A stretch of DNA of 64,000 nucleotides from Planctomycetota bacterium (lineage in GTDB: Bacteria; Planctomycetota; UBA1135; GCA-002686595), in contig JADYYP010000023.1 of assembly GCA_020853575.1 (NCBI GenBank), forward strand, positions 186,001 to 250,000, read 5' to 3'. The translations under genes and the position numbers were made by a program. Of the stretch, positions 1 through 8,233 are shown one piece after another (positions within the stretch are counted from its first letter, which is position 1; every line of letters starts with the position of its first letter). The notes beneath the pieces are model-generated. The model did no database searches, was not told the origin of the DNA, and saw nothing but the letters and a program-made list of their open reading frames with translations.

Positions 1-1103
1 GCCACGGCCAGCGTCGAGCGCACGCGGCGCAGGAACAGGAACAGGACCACCACCGCGAGGCCGCCACCCCACACCGCGGCGTCGCGCAGCTGCGCCAGCG
101 AGGCGGTGATGAACTGACCTTGGTCGAACAGCGGCAGGAAGCGGAACTCTCCGGCCAAGCGCGGGTCGGCTTCGAGCTCCTCGAGCGCCGAGCGCAGCCG
201 TGCACAGGTCTCGACCACGTTGGCCTGGCTGTCCTTCTGGATCTCGCCGTAGAACGCGTACTGACCGTCGATCTTGAACAGCCGGTTGCGCACGCTCTTG
301 ACCGGCGCCACGCGTCCGATGTCACCGATCACCAATCCGTTGCCGATCGGGAAGCGCTCGATCTCCTCAGGGGAATCGAAACGCATGTCGGAGCGCAGCA
401 GCACGCGCCGCTCGCCGTCCTCGACCTCGCCCAGCGGCAAGGCGAAGTTGTCGGCCGAAAGGCGCCGGATCAGGCCGCCCAGGTCGAGGTTCGCGGCGCG
501 CACCTTGTCCTCGTCGAGCAAGATGCGCATCGAATCGTCGAGCACGCCCCAGATCTCGAGCTTGCCGACGCCGTCGACGCCCTCGAGCTTGCGCTGCACG
601 ACGGTGTCGATCAGGAAGTCCGTGCGCGGGTTGTCGCCCGGGTGCAGGATGGCGAAGAACACGATCGGCATGTTCTCGTTGGACCACGAGTACACCCCGA
701 CTTCCTGCACGCTCGAGGGCAGTTGCGGCCGCGCGCGCTCGATGCGGTCGCGCAACTCGGCCTTGGCCAGCTCCATGTCCGTGTTCGCGTCGAACTGGAC
801 GTAGCTCCAAGCCGAATCGTCGTTGGCCGTCGACTGGATCTCCTCGATCCCTGGGAGCGTGCGGATCTGCTCCTCGAGGATGCGCACGACCTTCTCCTCG
901 TTCTCCTGCGCGCTCGCGCCGGGATTGACCACGAAGATCTGCAGGCCGGGCTCGACCAGTCCGTCGGGCATCATCTGCACCGGGATGCGGACGTAGCTGA
1001 TGACGCCGATCACCGAGAGCGCGACGAAGATCACCAGCAGCGCCACCGGACGCCGCACGAGCGCGTCGTAGAAACCTCGGTAGCGATCGTCTGCGGCGTT
1101 CAT
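1..1103 (-). CDS. RND-family efflux permease, N-terminal part (cut by window edge)
   Basis: Reading leftwards from an ATG at 1103, the frame stays open to base 1 and gives about 367 residues of an RND (AcrB/CzcA-like) inner-membrane exporter. It begins with a short cytoplasmic stretch (MNAADDRYRGFYDALVRRPV), a first membrane helix and the LP/VQMMPDG-type entry to the periplasmic porter domain, and it reaches the second membrane helix (VVVLFLFLRRVRST) at the window edge. Its ATG overlaps the TGA of the upstream permease (ATGA), so the two are probably translationally coupled. With the membrane-fusion gene they form one operon. Two permease genes after one adaptor suggest a heteromeric pump of the MdtBC kind, which is inference. 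The substrate cannot be read from sequence, and the missing 3' part is needed to confirm that the gene is intact. Confidence 0.9.
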   Translation of the reverse strand, partial: MNAADDRYRGFYDALVRRPVALLVIFVALSVIGVISYVRIPVQMMPDGLVEPGLQIFVVNPGASAQENEEKVVRILEEQIRTLPGIEEIQSTANDDSAWSYVQFDANTDMELAKAELRDRIERARPQLPSSVQEVGVYSWSNENMPIVFFAILHPGDNPRTDFLIDTVVQRKLEGVDGVGKLEIWGVLDDSMRILLDEDKVRAANLDLGGLIRRLSADNFALPLGEVEDGERRVLLRSDMRFDSPEEIERFPIGNGLVIGDIGRVAPVKSVRNRLFKIDGQYAFYGEIQKDSQANVVETCARLRSALEELEADPRLAGEFRFLPLFDQGQFITASLAQLRDAAVWGGGLAVVVLFLFLRRVRSTLAV

Positions 1104-4100
1104 GCGCGCGCTCCTCGGCCGGCGCGCAAGCGCTCGAGCCAGGCCTCGGTCAGCGAGTACATCACCGGGATCACCACCAGCGTCAAGAGCGTCGACATCG
1201 AGAGTCCGGCGATGACCGTGATCGCCATCGGCTCGCGCAGTTCGGCGCCTTCACCGGCCCCGAGTTGACCGATCAGCGGGATGCCTTCGAGCCATCCGGT
1301 CATCGGCAGCAAGCCGATCACCGTGGTGCCGGTGGTCATGAAGATCGGCCGCAGGCGCGTGGGCCCGGCCTCCAACAGCGCATCTTGGATGCTCATGCCC
1401 TGCGCTCGGTTCTGATTCACGCGGTCGACCAACACGATCGCGTTGTTGACCACGATGCCCGCGAGCAGGATCAGTCCGATGAACACGATCACCGAGAGCG
1501 GGATGTCGAGCGCAACCAGGGCCACGACCACTCCGATGATCGCCAGCGGCATGGTGAACAGGATCACCAAGGGCTGCACCAACGACTCGAACTGGCAGGC
1601 CATCACCACGTAGACCAGGAACAGCGCCAGGAGCAGCGCGGCTTGCATGCTGGACTGCGCCGTGTCCATCTCGCGCTTCTGTCCGCCGAGCTCCACGGTG
1701 ACGTCGTCGGGCACCTCCAGGTCGGCCAGCAGGGCCTCGATCTTCCTGGTCAAGCCGCCCAAGTCGACGCCCTTGCCGGCCGCGGTGATCACCACCGCGC
1801 GCGTGTTGCCGATGCGCCGGATCTCGGCCGGGCCTTGGATCGGCTCGAGCGTCGCGATCGCGTGCAATTCGACGGGCGTCGGCGCGCTGGGGTTGACCGT
1901 CAAGTGCATCACGCGCTCGAGTTGCCCGAGCAAGGCCTCGTCGCCCAGCACACGCACGTCGATCTTCTCCTCACCGTCGGTGAAGCGCGTGCTGACGTTG
2001 CCCAGCACTTGGTCGCGCACCAGGTTCGACACCGCCGTCAGGTCCAGGCCGTACTGCAGCGTCTTGTCGCGGTCGAAGGTCACGCGCACTTCGGGGAAGC
2101 CCGAGCGCACGCTGGTGCGCACGTCGGTGAGCTCGTCCAGCGCCGAGAGTCGCGTGTAGACCTCCGCGCCCACGCGTTCCATGACCGCCAGGTCGTGGCC
2201 CAGGATCTCGATCGTGATCGGCGCGTCGATCGCGAACGGAGTCGGCCGCGAGATGTCGATCGAGCGCACCGCCGGATGCGCCGCGATCGTGTCGCGCACG
2301 TTCTCCAGGATCTCCTGCTCGCGCTCGAGCACGGCCTTGGTCGGCTCGAGCCGCACCGTGAGCCGCGCCGTGTGCTTGCCTTCGATCTCGCGCGTCAGCG
2401 TGTCCTTCTCGACGCCTACGGTCAGCGCCGTGACCTGCACACCGGGAAGCGCACGCACCGCGAGGTCGAGCTCGTTCATCACCGCGTCGGTCTGTTCCAG
2501 CGGCGAGCCCACCGGCAAGGCGACGTGCACCGTGAACTCGCCCTGACGGATCTCGGGCAAGAGCTCGACGCCCAGGCCGTCGATCTGCAGCACCGACCAA
2601 GCGAACGAGCCCGTGGCGATCGCGAGCACCAGCCATGGCGTGGCGAGCGCGGCGCGCAAGACCGGTCGGTAGCCGCGCTCGAAGGCGGTCCAGGCGCGGT
2701 CGAACAGCCAGGCCAAAGGCTTGAGCACGAAGCGCAGGACCACCAGCACCAACGCCACCACGGCGATCAGCGCCCAGGCGAGCAGCGAGAGCAACGCGAG
2801 CGCGAGCGTCAACACGGCCTTGACCGTGCGCGGCAGGAAATTGCCCGCGGCCCAGCGCGTTGCGTAGCGCGGACCGCGGAACAGCCGGCCGCAGAAGCGC
2901 CCCATGCTGCGCACGGCCTGGCCCGGCGAGCTCCAGTCGAGACCTTCGAGCAATGGGCCGCTGGCCGTGCCCGCGCCGTAGTAGCCGGGCTCGAGCCACG
3001 CGCGCGAGGCCAGCATGGGGATGAACAACACAGCGACCAGCAGCGACACCAACAGCGACGCCACGACGGTCAGCGACTGATCGCCGAAGATCTGCCCGGC
3101 GACGCCGTGCACGAACACGATCGGCGCGAAGACCGCGACCGTGGTCAAGGTCGACGAAGTGATCGCGCCCGCGACCTCGCGCAATCCGCGCACGGCGGCC
3201 GCACGCAGCCCGTCGCCTTCCTCGCGACAGCGCGTGATCGACTCGAGCACCACGATCGCGTTGTCGACCAGCATGCCGACCCCCAGCGCCAGTCCGCCGA
3301 GCGACATGATGTTGAGCGAGACCTCGCCGATGTACATCGGCGCGAACGTGACGACCACCGAGATCGGGATCGACAGCGCGATGATCACGGTCGGCACGAG
3401 CCGCCGCAGGAAGGCCAGGATCACGACCACCGCCAGGATCGAGCCGATCACCGCCGAGCTCTTGACGTCCTCGACCGCCGCGCGGATGAAGGTCGACTGG
3501 TCCGAGAGCGTCTCGAGCTTGGTCTCGCGGCGATAGCGGTGCGCGATGAAGTCGGTGCGCTCGCGCTCCGTCCAGCTCGAGCCACCGCCCTTCTCTTCCT
3601 GTTCCTTGGCGGCGCGCTGCTGCGCCTCGTCACCGAAGACGCGTGCCTTGACCGCATCGGCGAGCGCGACGATGTTCGCGCCGGCTTCGCGGTAGATCGC
3701 GATCTCCACCGATTCCGCGCCGCCGATGCGACTGGTGACCTCGCGTTCGGCGAAGGTGCGCTCGACGGTGGCGACGTCGCGCACGCGGATCGTGGCCGTG
3801 CCGCGCCGCACCACGGCCAGGTCCTCGATCTCGGCCACGTCTTGGAATTCGTTGAGCGTGCGCACCAAGTACTCGGTCGAGCCCTCGCGGATCAGGCCAC
3901 CCGAGGCGTTGATGTTCTCGGCCGCCAGCCGTTGCGCGAGCGCCGCCGGATCGAGCCCCTGCGCGGCCATCTTGAAGGGATCGACGCGCACGCGGATCTC
4001 CTCCTCCAGTCCGCCGCGCACCTGGACCGCGGCCACGCCCGGGATCGACTCGAGCTCGCGCTTGATGCGTTTCTCGGCCAGCCAGCGCAGGTGGATCAGG

Positions 4101-4624
4101 CGCTGCACGCGGTCCTCGCCGGCGCGCTCGCCGGCACTGGTCAGGCCGATGCGCAGGATCGGATCGAGGTTGGGGTCGTAGCGCAGGATCAGCGGGCGTT
4201 CGGTGCCCTGGGGCAGGAACACGCCGTCGAGCTTGTCGCGCACGTCCTGCACGGCGAAGGTCATCGGCGTGCCCCAGTCGAACTCGAGCACCACGTCGCT
4301 GGTCTCGGCGCGCGAGATCGAGGTCGAGCGCACCAGGTTGGGCAGCGTCGAGAGCGCTTCCTGCAGGCGCACCGACACGCGGTCCTCGATGTCGGCCGGC
4401 GCCGCGCCGCGGTAGGTGGTGCGCACGGTCAGCGTCGGATAGCTGATCTCCGGCAGCAGATCGACCGGCAGCTTGCCCAGCGAGACCCAGCCGAAGACGG
4501 CGATCGCCACCATGATCATCAGCACCGCCACCGGACGGTCGGTGACGAAGGCGAAGAAGCCCGCGTTGCGCGCGGACGAGTCGCGCTCTGTGGAACCGGG
4601 CATCGTGGGGCGCTCCACGCTCAC
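1100..4624 (-). CDS. RND-family efflux permease, full length
   Basis: This is a 1174-residue inner-membrane proton-driven exporter of the RND superfamily (family norm about 1030-1050). Visible hallmarks are the N-terminal helix followed by GKLPVDLLPEISYPTLTV, the first helical bundle with the charged transport motif GMLVDNAIVVLE, and the second bundle with GIVVNNAIVLVDRVNQ. The extra length lies mainly between the two halves (about residues 550-660), where an additional strongly hydrophobic run (LALALLSLLAWALIAVVALVLVV) adds probable membrane helices. A charged Gln/Glu/Lys insertion also sits near residues 335-365. The start is a GTG at 4624 overlapping the stop of the membrane-fusion gene (GTGA); an ATG seven codons later is an alternative. 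It belongs to the class that exports drugs, lipids or metals, and specificity is unknown. Confidence 0.93.
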   Translation of the reverse strand: MSVERPTMPGSTERDSSARNAGFFAFVTDRPVAVLMIMVAIAVFGWVSLGKLPVDLLPEISYPTLTVRTTYRGAAPADIEDRVSVRLQEALSTLPNLVRSTSISRAETSDVVLEFDWGTPMTFAVQDVRDKLDGVFLPQGTERPLILRYDPNLDPILRIGLTSAGERAGEDRVQRLIHLRWLAEKRIKRELESIPGVAAVQVRGGLEEEIRVRVDPFKMAAQGLDPAALAQRLAAENINASGGLIREGSTEYLVRTLNEFQDVAEIEDLAVVRRGTATIRVRDVATVERTFAEREVTSRIGGAESVEIAIYREAGANIVALADAVKARVFGDEAQQRAAKEQEEKGGGSSWTERERTDFIAHRYRRETKLETLSDQSTFIRAAVEDVKSSAVIGSILAVVVILAFLRRLVPTVIIALSIPISVVVTFAPMYIGEVSLNIMSLGGLALGVGMLVDNAIVVLESITRCREEGDGLRAAAVRGLREVAGAITSSTLTTVAVFAPIVFVHGVAGQIFGDQSLTVVASLLVSLLVAVLFIPMLASRAWLEPGYYGAGTASGPLLEGLDWSSPGQAVRSMGRFCGRLFRGPRYATRWAAGNFLPRTVKAVLTLALALLSLLAWALIAVVALVLVVLRFVLKPLAWLFDRAWTAFERGYRPVLRAALATPWLVLAIATGSFAWSVLQIDGLGVELLPEIRQGEFTVHVALPVGSPLEQTDAVMNELDLAVRALPGVQVTALTVGVEKDTLTREIEGKHTARLTVRLEPTKAVLEREQEILENVRDTIAAHPAVRSIDISRPTPFAIDAPITIEILGHDLAVMERVGAEVYTRLSALDELTDVRTSVRSGFPEVRVTFDRDKTLQYGLDLTAVSNLVRDQVLGNVSTRFTDGEEKIDVRVLGDEALLGQLERVMHLTVNPSAPTPVELHAIATLEPIQGPAEIRRIGNTRAVVITAAGKGVDLGGLTRKIEALLADLEVPDDVTVELGGQKREMDTAQSSMQAALLLALFLVYVVMACQFESLVQPLVILFTMPLAIIGVVVALVALDIPLSVIVFIGLILLAGIVVNNAIVLVDRVNQNRAQGMSIQDALLEAGPTRLRPIFMTTGTTVIGLLPMTGWLEGIPLIGQLGAGEGAELREPMAITVIAGLSMSTLLTLVVIPVMYSLTEAWLERLRAGRGARA

Positions 4625-5955
4625 ACGCCCGCGCCGCGCTCGGCCGACTCGGTCACGAGCACCTCGGCACCTTCCTCCAGATCGCGGTTGCCCACGACCA
4701 CCACCGGAACGCCGGGCGCGAGCTCCGCGCTCTCCGCGGGCAGGATCTCGACGCTGGTGTCGTCGGTGAAGCCCTCGCTGACGATCACGCTGTGCGCCTT
4801 GTTGTCGCGCACCACCACGATCGAGCTGCGATCGCCCTCGCGGCGGATGGCGCGCTTGGGCACGACCAGCGCCCGCGGATGGCGCTCGGTGACGATCTCG
4901 ATGCGGATCAACATGCCCGGCAGGAGCCGCGCGCCCGGGTCGCCTTCCGCCTGCGGATCCATGCGCGCGGTGACGCGGAAATTGCCCGACGCAGCGTCGA
5001 TCGTCGGCGCAATGCGCTCGATCACGCCCTTGAAGCGTCGCTTGGGCAGCGCCTCGGCCCAGGCCACGATCTCGAGCTCGGCGGTATGTGCCAGGGCCTC
5101 GGCCGAGCCAGCGTGCAGCGCGCCTTGGAACATCCCCAGCTCGCGCTGCGGGCGGAAGAACACCGCGCGCAGGTTGTTGGGGTCGGTGATGGTGAAGGCC
5201 AAGGTCGAACTCGAGATCGTGTCGCCGACCTTGATCGAGCGCTCGGCGATCACACCCGCCACGTGCGCCGTGATGCGCGTGTAGGACAGCTCCAGCGCGG
5301 CGCGCTCGACCGCGACTTTCGAGCGCTGGATGGCGGTCTCACCGTTGGTGGCTTCGACCCGCGCGCGCTCGAGCGCCAGCTTGTTCTGCTCGACCGTCGC
5401 CCAGGCGGTCGACTTGGCCAGCGCGCTGGCCTCGAGGTCCTTGTTCGAGATCAGCGCCACCGAGCGGTCGGTCGACTTGGCCAGGGCCTCGTTGCGCTCG
5501 TGGTCGCGCGAGGCTTGCTCAGCGGAGCGCATCGAGGCCTCGAGCCGCGCTTGGCTCTCCTGGATCGCGAGCTGCAACTTCGGCAGGTTGGCCTGGGCGT
5601 CGACCAGTTGGGCGGAAGCGTCGTCGAGCCTCAGTCGCGCATCGCGGTCGTCGAGCCGCGCCAGCAGTTGACCGAGCTCGACGATGTCGCCCTCTTCCAC
5701 CACCAGCTCCACCAAGACGCCCGACGCACGCGCGAACACCTGCACCTGGCTCTGCGATTCGACGCGCGTCGTGGTCTCGAGGCGGCGCACCATCTCGCGC
5801 TGCACGACGGGCTCGACCATCACGCGCGCCGGCTCGCGCTTCTTCGCGCCGGCGAAGGCCGCTTCCGCGGGCGCGTTGTCTTGACGACAGGCGCTCGGAA
5901 AGGCCAGTGACGCGACGAGGACTGCCGACCCAAAACGATTGCGGGGGATGGTCAT
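4621..5955 (-). CDS. RND pump membrane-fusion (HlyD/AcrA-type) adaptor
   Basis: This 444-residue periplasmic adaptor links the RND permease to an outer-membrane channel. I start it at the ATG at 5955 (MTIPRNRFGSAVLVASLAF...), because it gives a clean signal sequence ending at a Cys (FPSAC, an imperfect lipobox). An in-frame start further upstream would run to within 4 bases of moeA. Visible parts are the biotinyl-lipoyl half motif (ASGVLVELVVEEGDIVELGQLLARLD), a long alpha-helical hairpin rich in Glu, Ala and Gln (about residues 105-215), the second lipoyl half (TAHVAGVIAERSIKVGDTI), then beta-barrel and membrane-proximal domains. It is the first gene of a three-gene minus-strand operon and is divergent from moeA, with only 66 bases between the two starts. 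Confidence 0.9.
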   Translation of the reverse strand: MTIPRNRFGSAVLVASLAFPSACRQDNAPAEAAFAGAKKREPARVMVEPVVQREMVRRLETTTRVESQSQVQVFARASGVLVELVVEEGDIVELGQLLARLDDRDARLRLDDASAQLVDAQANLPKLQLAIQESQARLEASMRSAEQASRDHERNEALAKSTDRSVALISNKDLEASALAKSTAWATVEQNKLALERARVEATNGETAIQRSKVAVERAALELSYTRITAHVAGVIAERSIKVGDTISSSTLAFTITDPNNLRAVFFRPQRELGMFQGALHAGSAEALAHTAELEIVAWAEALPKRRFKGVIERIAPTIDAASGNFRVTARMDPQAEGDPGARLLPGMLIRIEIVTERHPRALVVPKRAIRREGDRSSIVVVRDNKAHSVIVSEGFTDDTSVEILPAESAELAPGVPVVVVGNRDLEEGAEVLVTESAERGAGV

Positions 5956-6002
5956 GCGGAGTGCGTGGGGGGGTAGGCCGGAGGGGATCGACGCGTCGAC
6001 GC

Positions 6003-6008
6003 TAGACT
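6003..6008 (+). promoter_or_regulatory. Probable -10 hexamer of moeA (TAGACT)
   Basis: TAGACT lies 13 bases before the moeA ATG, in a 66-base divergent intergenic gap that is otherwise GC-rich. The predicted transcript would have a leader of only about 7 bases. A clear -35 element is not visible. On the other strand the same spot reads TAGCGT, so the promoter of the divergent efflux operon may overlap it. Confidence 0.45.
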
Positions 6009-6021
6009 GCCGCGTCACTCC

Positions 6022-7239
6022 ATGCTGAAACCGTCCGAGGCACTGCGGCAGATTCTAGAGAGTGTTACCCCGCTCGCTGAGCAGGAGTTGGTGGCGCTCG
6101 AGCACTGCGTCGGTCGCGTGCTGGCGCGCGAGGTCGTCTCGGACCTCGACCTGCCGCCGTTCGACAAGAGCGCGATGGATGGCTTCGCGGTGCACGCCGA
6201 GGACTTCTCCGCCGAGCTCGCTCCCGGTGGTGAGCGCACACTGCCGATCGTCGGAGAAGCGCGCGCGGGTGCCCCTTTTCGAGCTGCGGTGCCGCGCGGC
6301 ACGTGCGCGGCGATCTACACCGGCGCCGAGCTCCCGCCGGAGTGCGACGCGGTGGTGATCGTCGAGCACTCCAGTCCCGCGGGCGAGGCGTGCGTCACGC
6401 TGCGCGACCGGCCGCGCAGCGGGCAAAACATCTGTAACCGAGGCATGGACCTGTCGCAGGGGGCGCGCGTGCTCGCGCGCGGACAGCGCATCCGCGCCGT
6501 CGATTTGGCCTTGCTCGCGGCCGTCGGTTGTGAGCCAGCGGCGGTCGTGCGCCGCCCGCGCATCGCGATTTGGACCAGCGGCGACGAGCTGGTCGCTCCG
6601 AGCGCCAGGCCCGGGCTCGGCCAGATCCGCGAAGGCAACACGTTGCACTTGGCGGCGCTGACACGCGCCGCCGGATGCGAGGTCGTCGAGCGCGGCGTGG
6701 TGCGCGACGACGAGCGCGAGCTCGAGCAGACCTTCGCGCGCGCACTCGAGCGCTGCGACGCGCTCTTGACCACCGGCGGCGTGAGCATGGGCAAGTACGA
6801 CCTGGTCGGCGCGGCGCTCGAGCGCGTCGGTGTGCGCGGCTTGTTCCACAAGGTCGCGATCAAGCCCGGCAAGCCGCTGTGGTTCGGCGTGCGCGGCCCC
6901 AAGTGCGTGTTCGCGCTGCCCGGCAATCCGGTCTCGTGCTTGGTCAACCACGACGCCTTCGTGGCGCCGGCATTGCGCAAGTTGGGCGGCGAGACGCCGT
7001 GCAGCGCCGCGCCTCGCTCGGGACGTTGGGGAGGCGCCGCGCGCGAGGCCAATCCGCGCGAGCAGTACCTGCCGGTGACCGTGCGCTTCGGCGCCGACGG
7101 CGTGGCGCTGCTCGAGCCGGTGCGTTGGAACGGCTCGGCGGACGTCGTCGGGATCTCGAAGTGCCGCGCCTTGGCCGTCGCGCCGGCGGAGCGCGAGCTG
7201 CGGCCGGGCGACGTGCTCGAGTGGCGCGAGCTTTTCTGA
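6022..7239 (+). CDS. moeA: Molybdopterin molybdenumtransferase MoeA
   Basis: At 405 residues this matches the usual MoeA length. The enzyme inserts molybdate into adenylylated molybdopterin, releasing AMP, in cytoplasmic molybdenum-cofactor synthesis. The N-terminal domain has the family entry (SALRQIL-like start, GRVLAREVVSDLDLPPFD, then KSAMDGFAV). The central MoCF-binding domain carries the TTGGVSMGKYD motif near residues 249-260 and ALPGNPVSCLVN near 298-308, both characteristic of MoeA/MogA folds. A C-terminal beta-barrel domain IV follows. The start is ATG at 6022, without an obvious Shine-Dalgarno sequence, which fits a very short leader. No other Mo-cofactor genes are adjacent; it sits alone between the divergent efflux operon and a convergent SDR gene. 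Confidence 0.96.
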   Translation: MLKPSEALRQILESVTPLAEQELVALEHCVGRVLAREVVSDLDLPPFDKSAMDGFAVHAEDFSAELAPGGERTLPIVGEARAGAPFRAAVPRGTCAAIYTGAELPPECDAVVIVEHSSPAGEACVTLRDRPRSGQNICNRGMDLSQGARVLARGQRIRAVDLALLAAVGCEPAAVVRRPRIAIWTSGDELVAPSARPGLGQIREGNTLHLAALTRAAGCEVVERGVVRDDERELEQTFARALERCDALLTTGGVSMGKYDLVGAALERVGVRGLFHKVAIKPGKPLWFGVRGPKCVFALPGNPVSCLVNHDAFVAPALRKLGGETPCSAAPRSGRWGGAAREANPREQYLPVTVRFGADGVALLEPVRWNGSADVVGISKCRALAVAPAERELRPGDVLEWRELF

Positions 7240-7252
7240 ACGCGGTATCCGC

Positions 7253-8092
7253 CTAGTCGCCGAACTCGGTGGGCAGCGAGCGTTCGCGCCACGCCTCGGC
7301 ATCGCGCACGAGCCAGCTGGCCTTGTCGCGCGTGCGTTGGTGCGCGAAGCGCCCCAGGGGCAGTCGCAGCGGAGGCGAAGCGCTGGCGATCGCCTCGAGC
7401 AGGACCTCGGCCGCCTTCGCCGGGTCACCGGCCTGTGTGCCATCGAGCTCGCGCATGCGCTGCCCCATGGCGCCGACCGAGGCGCCGTAGTCGTCGATGC
7501 GTTGCGCGGCGCGCCGCAGAGCCGAGCCCGCGAAGTTGGTGCGGAACGGACCGGGCTCGACGATCACCACGCGGATGCCCAGGTGGGCGACCTCGAGCGA
7601 CAGCGCTTCCGAGAAGCCCTCGAGCGCGAACTTGCTGGCGTTGTACAGCCCGAACCCGGGCGAGGCGTGGATTCCGGCGACCGAGGACATCTGCACGATG
7701 CGCCCGTAGCGCTGGCGGCGCATGTGCGGGAGCACCTCGCGCGTCAGCGTCAGAGCGCCGAAGAAGTTGGTCTCCATCAGGCTGCGCGCTTCGGCGTCGG
7801 AGGTTTCCTCGATGCCGCCGACCAGCCCGTAGCCGGCGTTGTTCACGAGCACGTCGATGCGTCCCCAGCGCTCGATCACGGCTTCCGTCGCGCGCGCGCT
7901 GGCGCGGCCATCGTCGACGTCGAGCGCGAGCGGCATGCGCCGGGCTGGATCGCGCTCGCACCACGCCGCGAGGGGTGCACTGCGCCGCGCGCTGGCGACG
8001 ACCACGTGCCCGGCGCTCGCCGCGCGCTCGGCCAACGCCTGGCCCAGACCCGACGAGGCCCCGGTGATCCACCACACTCGCGTTTCGGTCAT
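7253..8092 (-). CDS. Short-chain dehydrogenase/reductase (SDR) family oxidoreductase
   Basis: This is a 279-residue classical SDR. The Rossmann nucleotide-binding motif TGASSGLG is at residues 10-17, followed by the NNAGYG structural motif near residue 90. The catalytic Ser is in MSSVAG and the Tyr/Lys pair in YNASKFALEG, giving the S-Y-K arrangement. After the catalytic region comes the PG motif (VEPGPFRTNF), usual for classical SDRs. The start is ATG at 8092, and an apparent longer frame upstream is antisense to lnt. The subgroup that uses this pattern with a C-terminal RMRELDGTQAGDP segment is usually annotated only as oxidoreductase, so the substrate is unknown. It converges with moeA, leaving 13 bases between stop codons. 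Confidence 0.93.
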   Translation of the reverse strand: MTETRVWWITGASSGLGQALAERAASAGHVVVASARRSAPLAAWCERDPARRMPLALDVDDGRASARATEAVIERWGRIDVLVNNAGYGLVGGIEETSDAEARSLMETNFFGALTLTREVLPHMRRQRYGRIVQMSSVAGIHASPGFGLYNASKFALEGFSEALSLEVAHLGIRVVIVEPGPFRTNFAGSALRRAAQRIDDYGASVGAMGQRMRELDGTQAGDPAKAAEVLLEAIASASPPLRLPLGRFAHQRTRDKASWLVRDAEAWRERSLPTEFGD

Positions 8093-8233
8093 GGGCGTGC
8101 TCGCTCTCGCTTCCGTCGTTGGCGGCGCTCGCCGCACGCGGAGCGTAGCGCGTCGAGGCGCGGCGGATCGCCGGCACTTTGTTGTTGAATCCCACCGGCC
8201 CCGCAACGCGAGATACCGTCCCACACCTCCGCG

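Noticed and set aside
1265..5284. Very long plus-strand open frame of 1339 codons opposite the RND permease genes
   Set aside because: Its translation is His/Arg/Asp/Gln-rich with no family motif, the usual antisense shadow in GC-rich coding DNA; the minus strand holds clear RND proteins.
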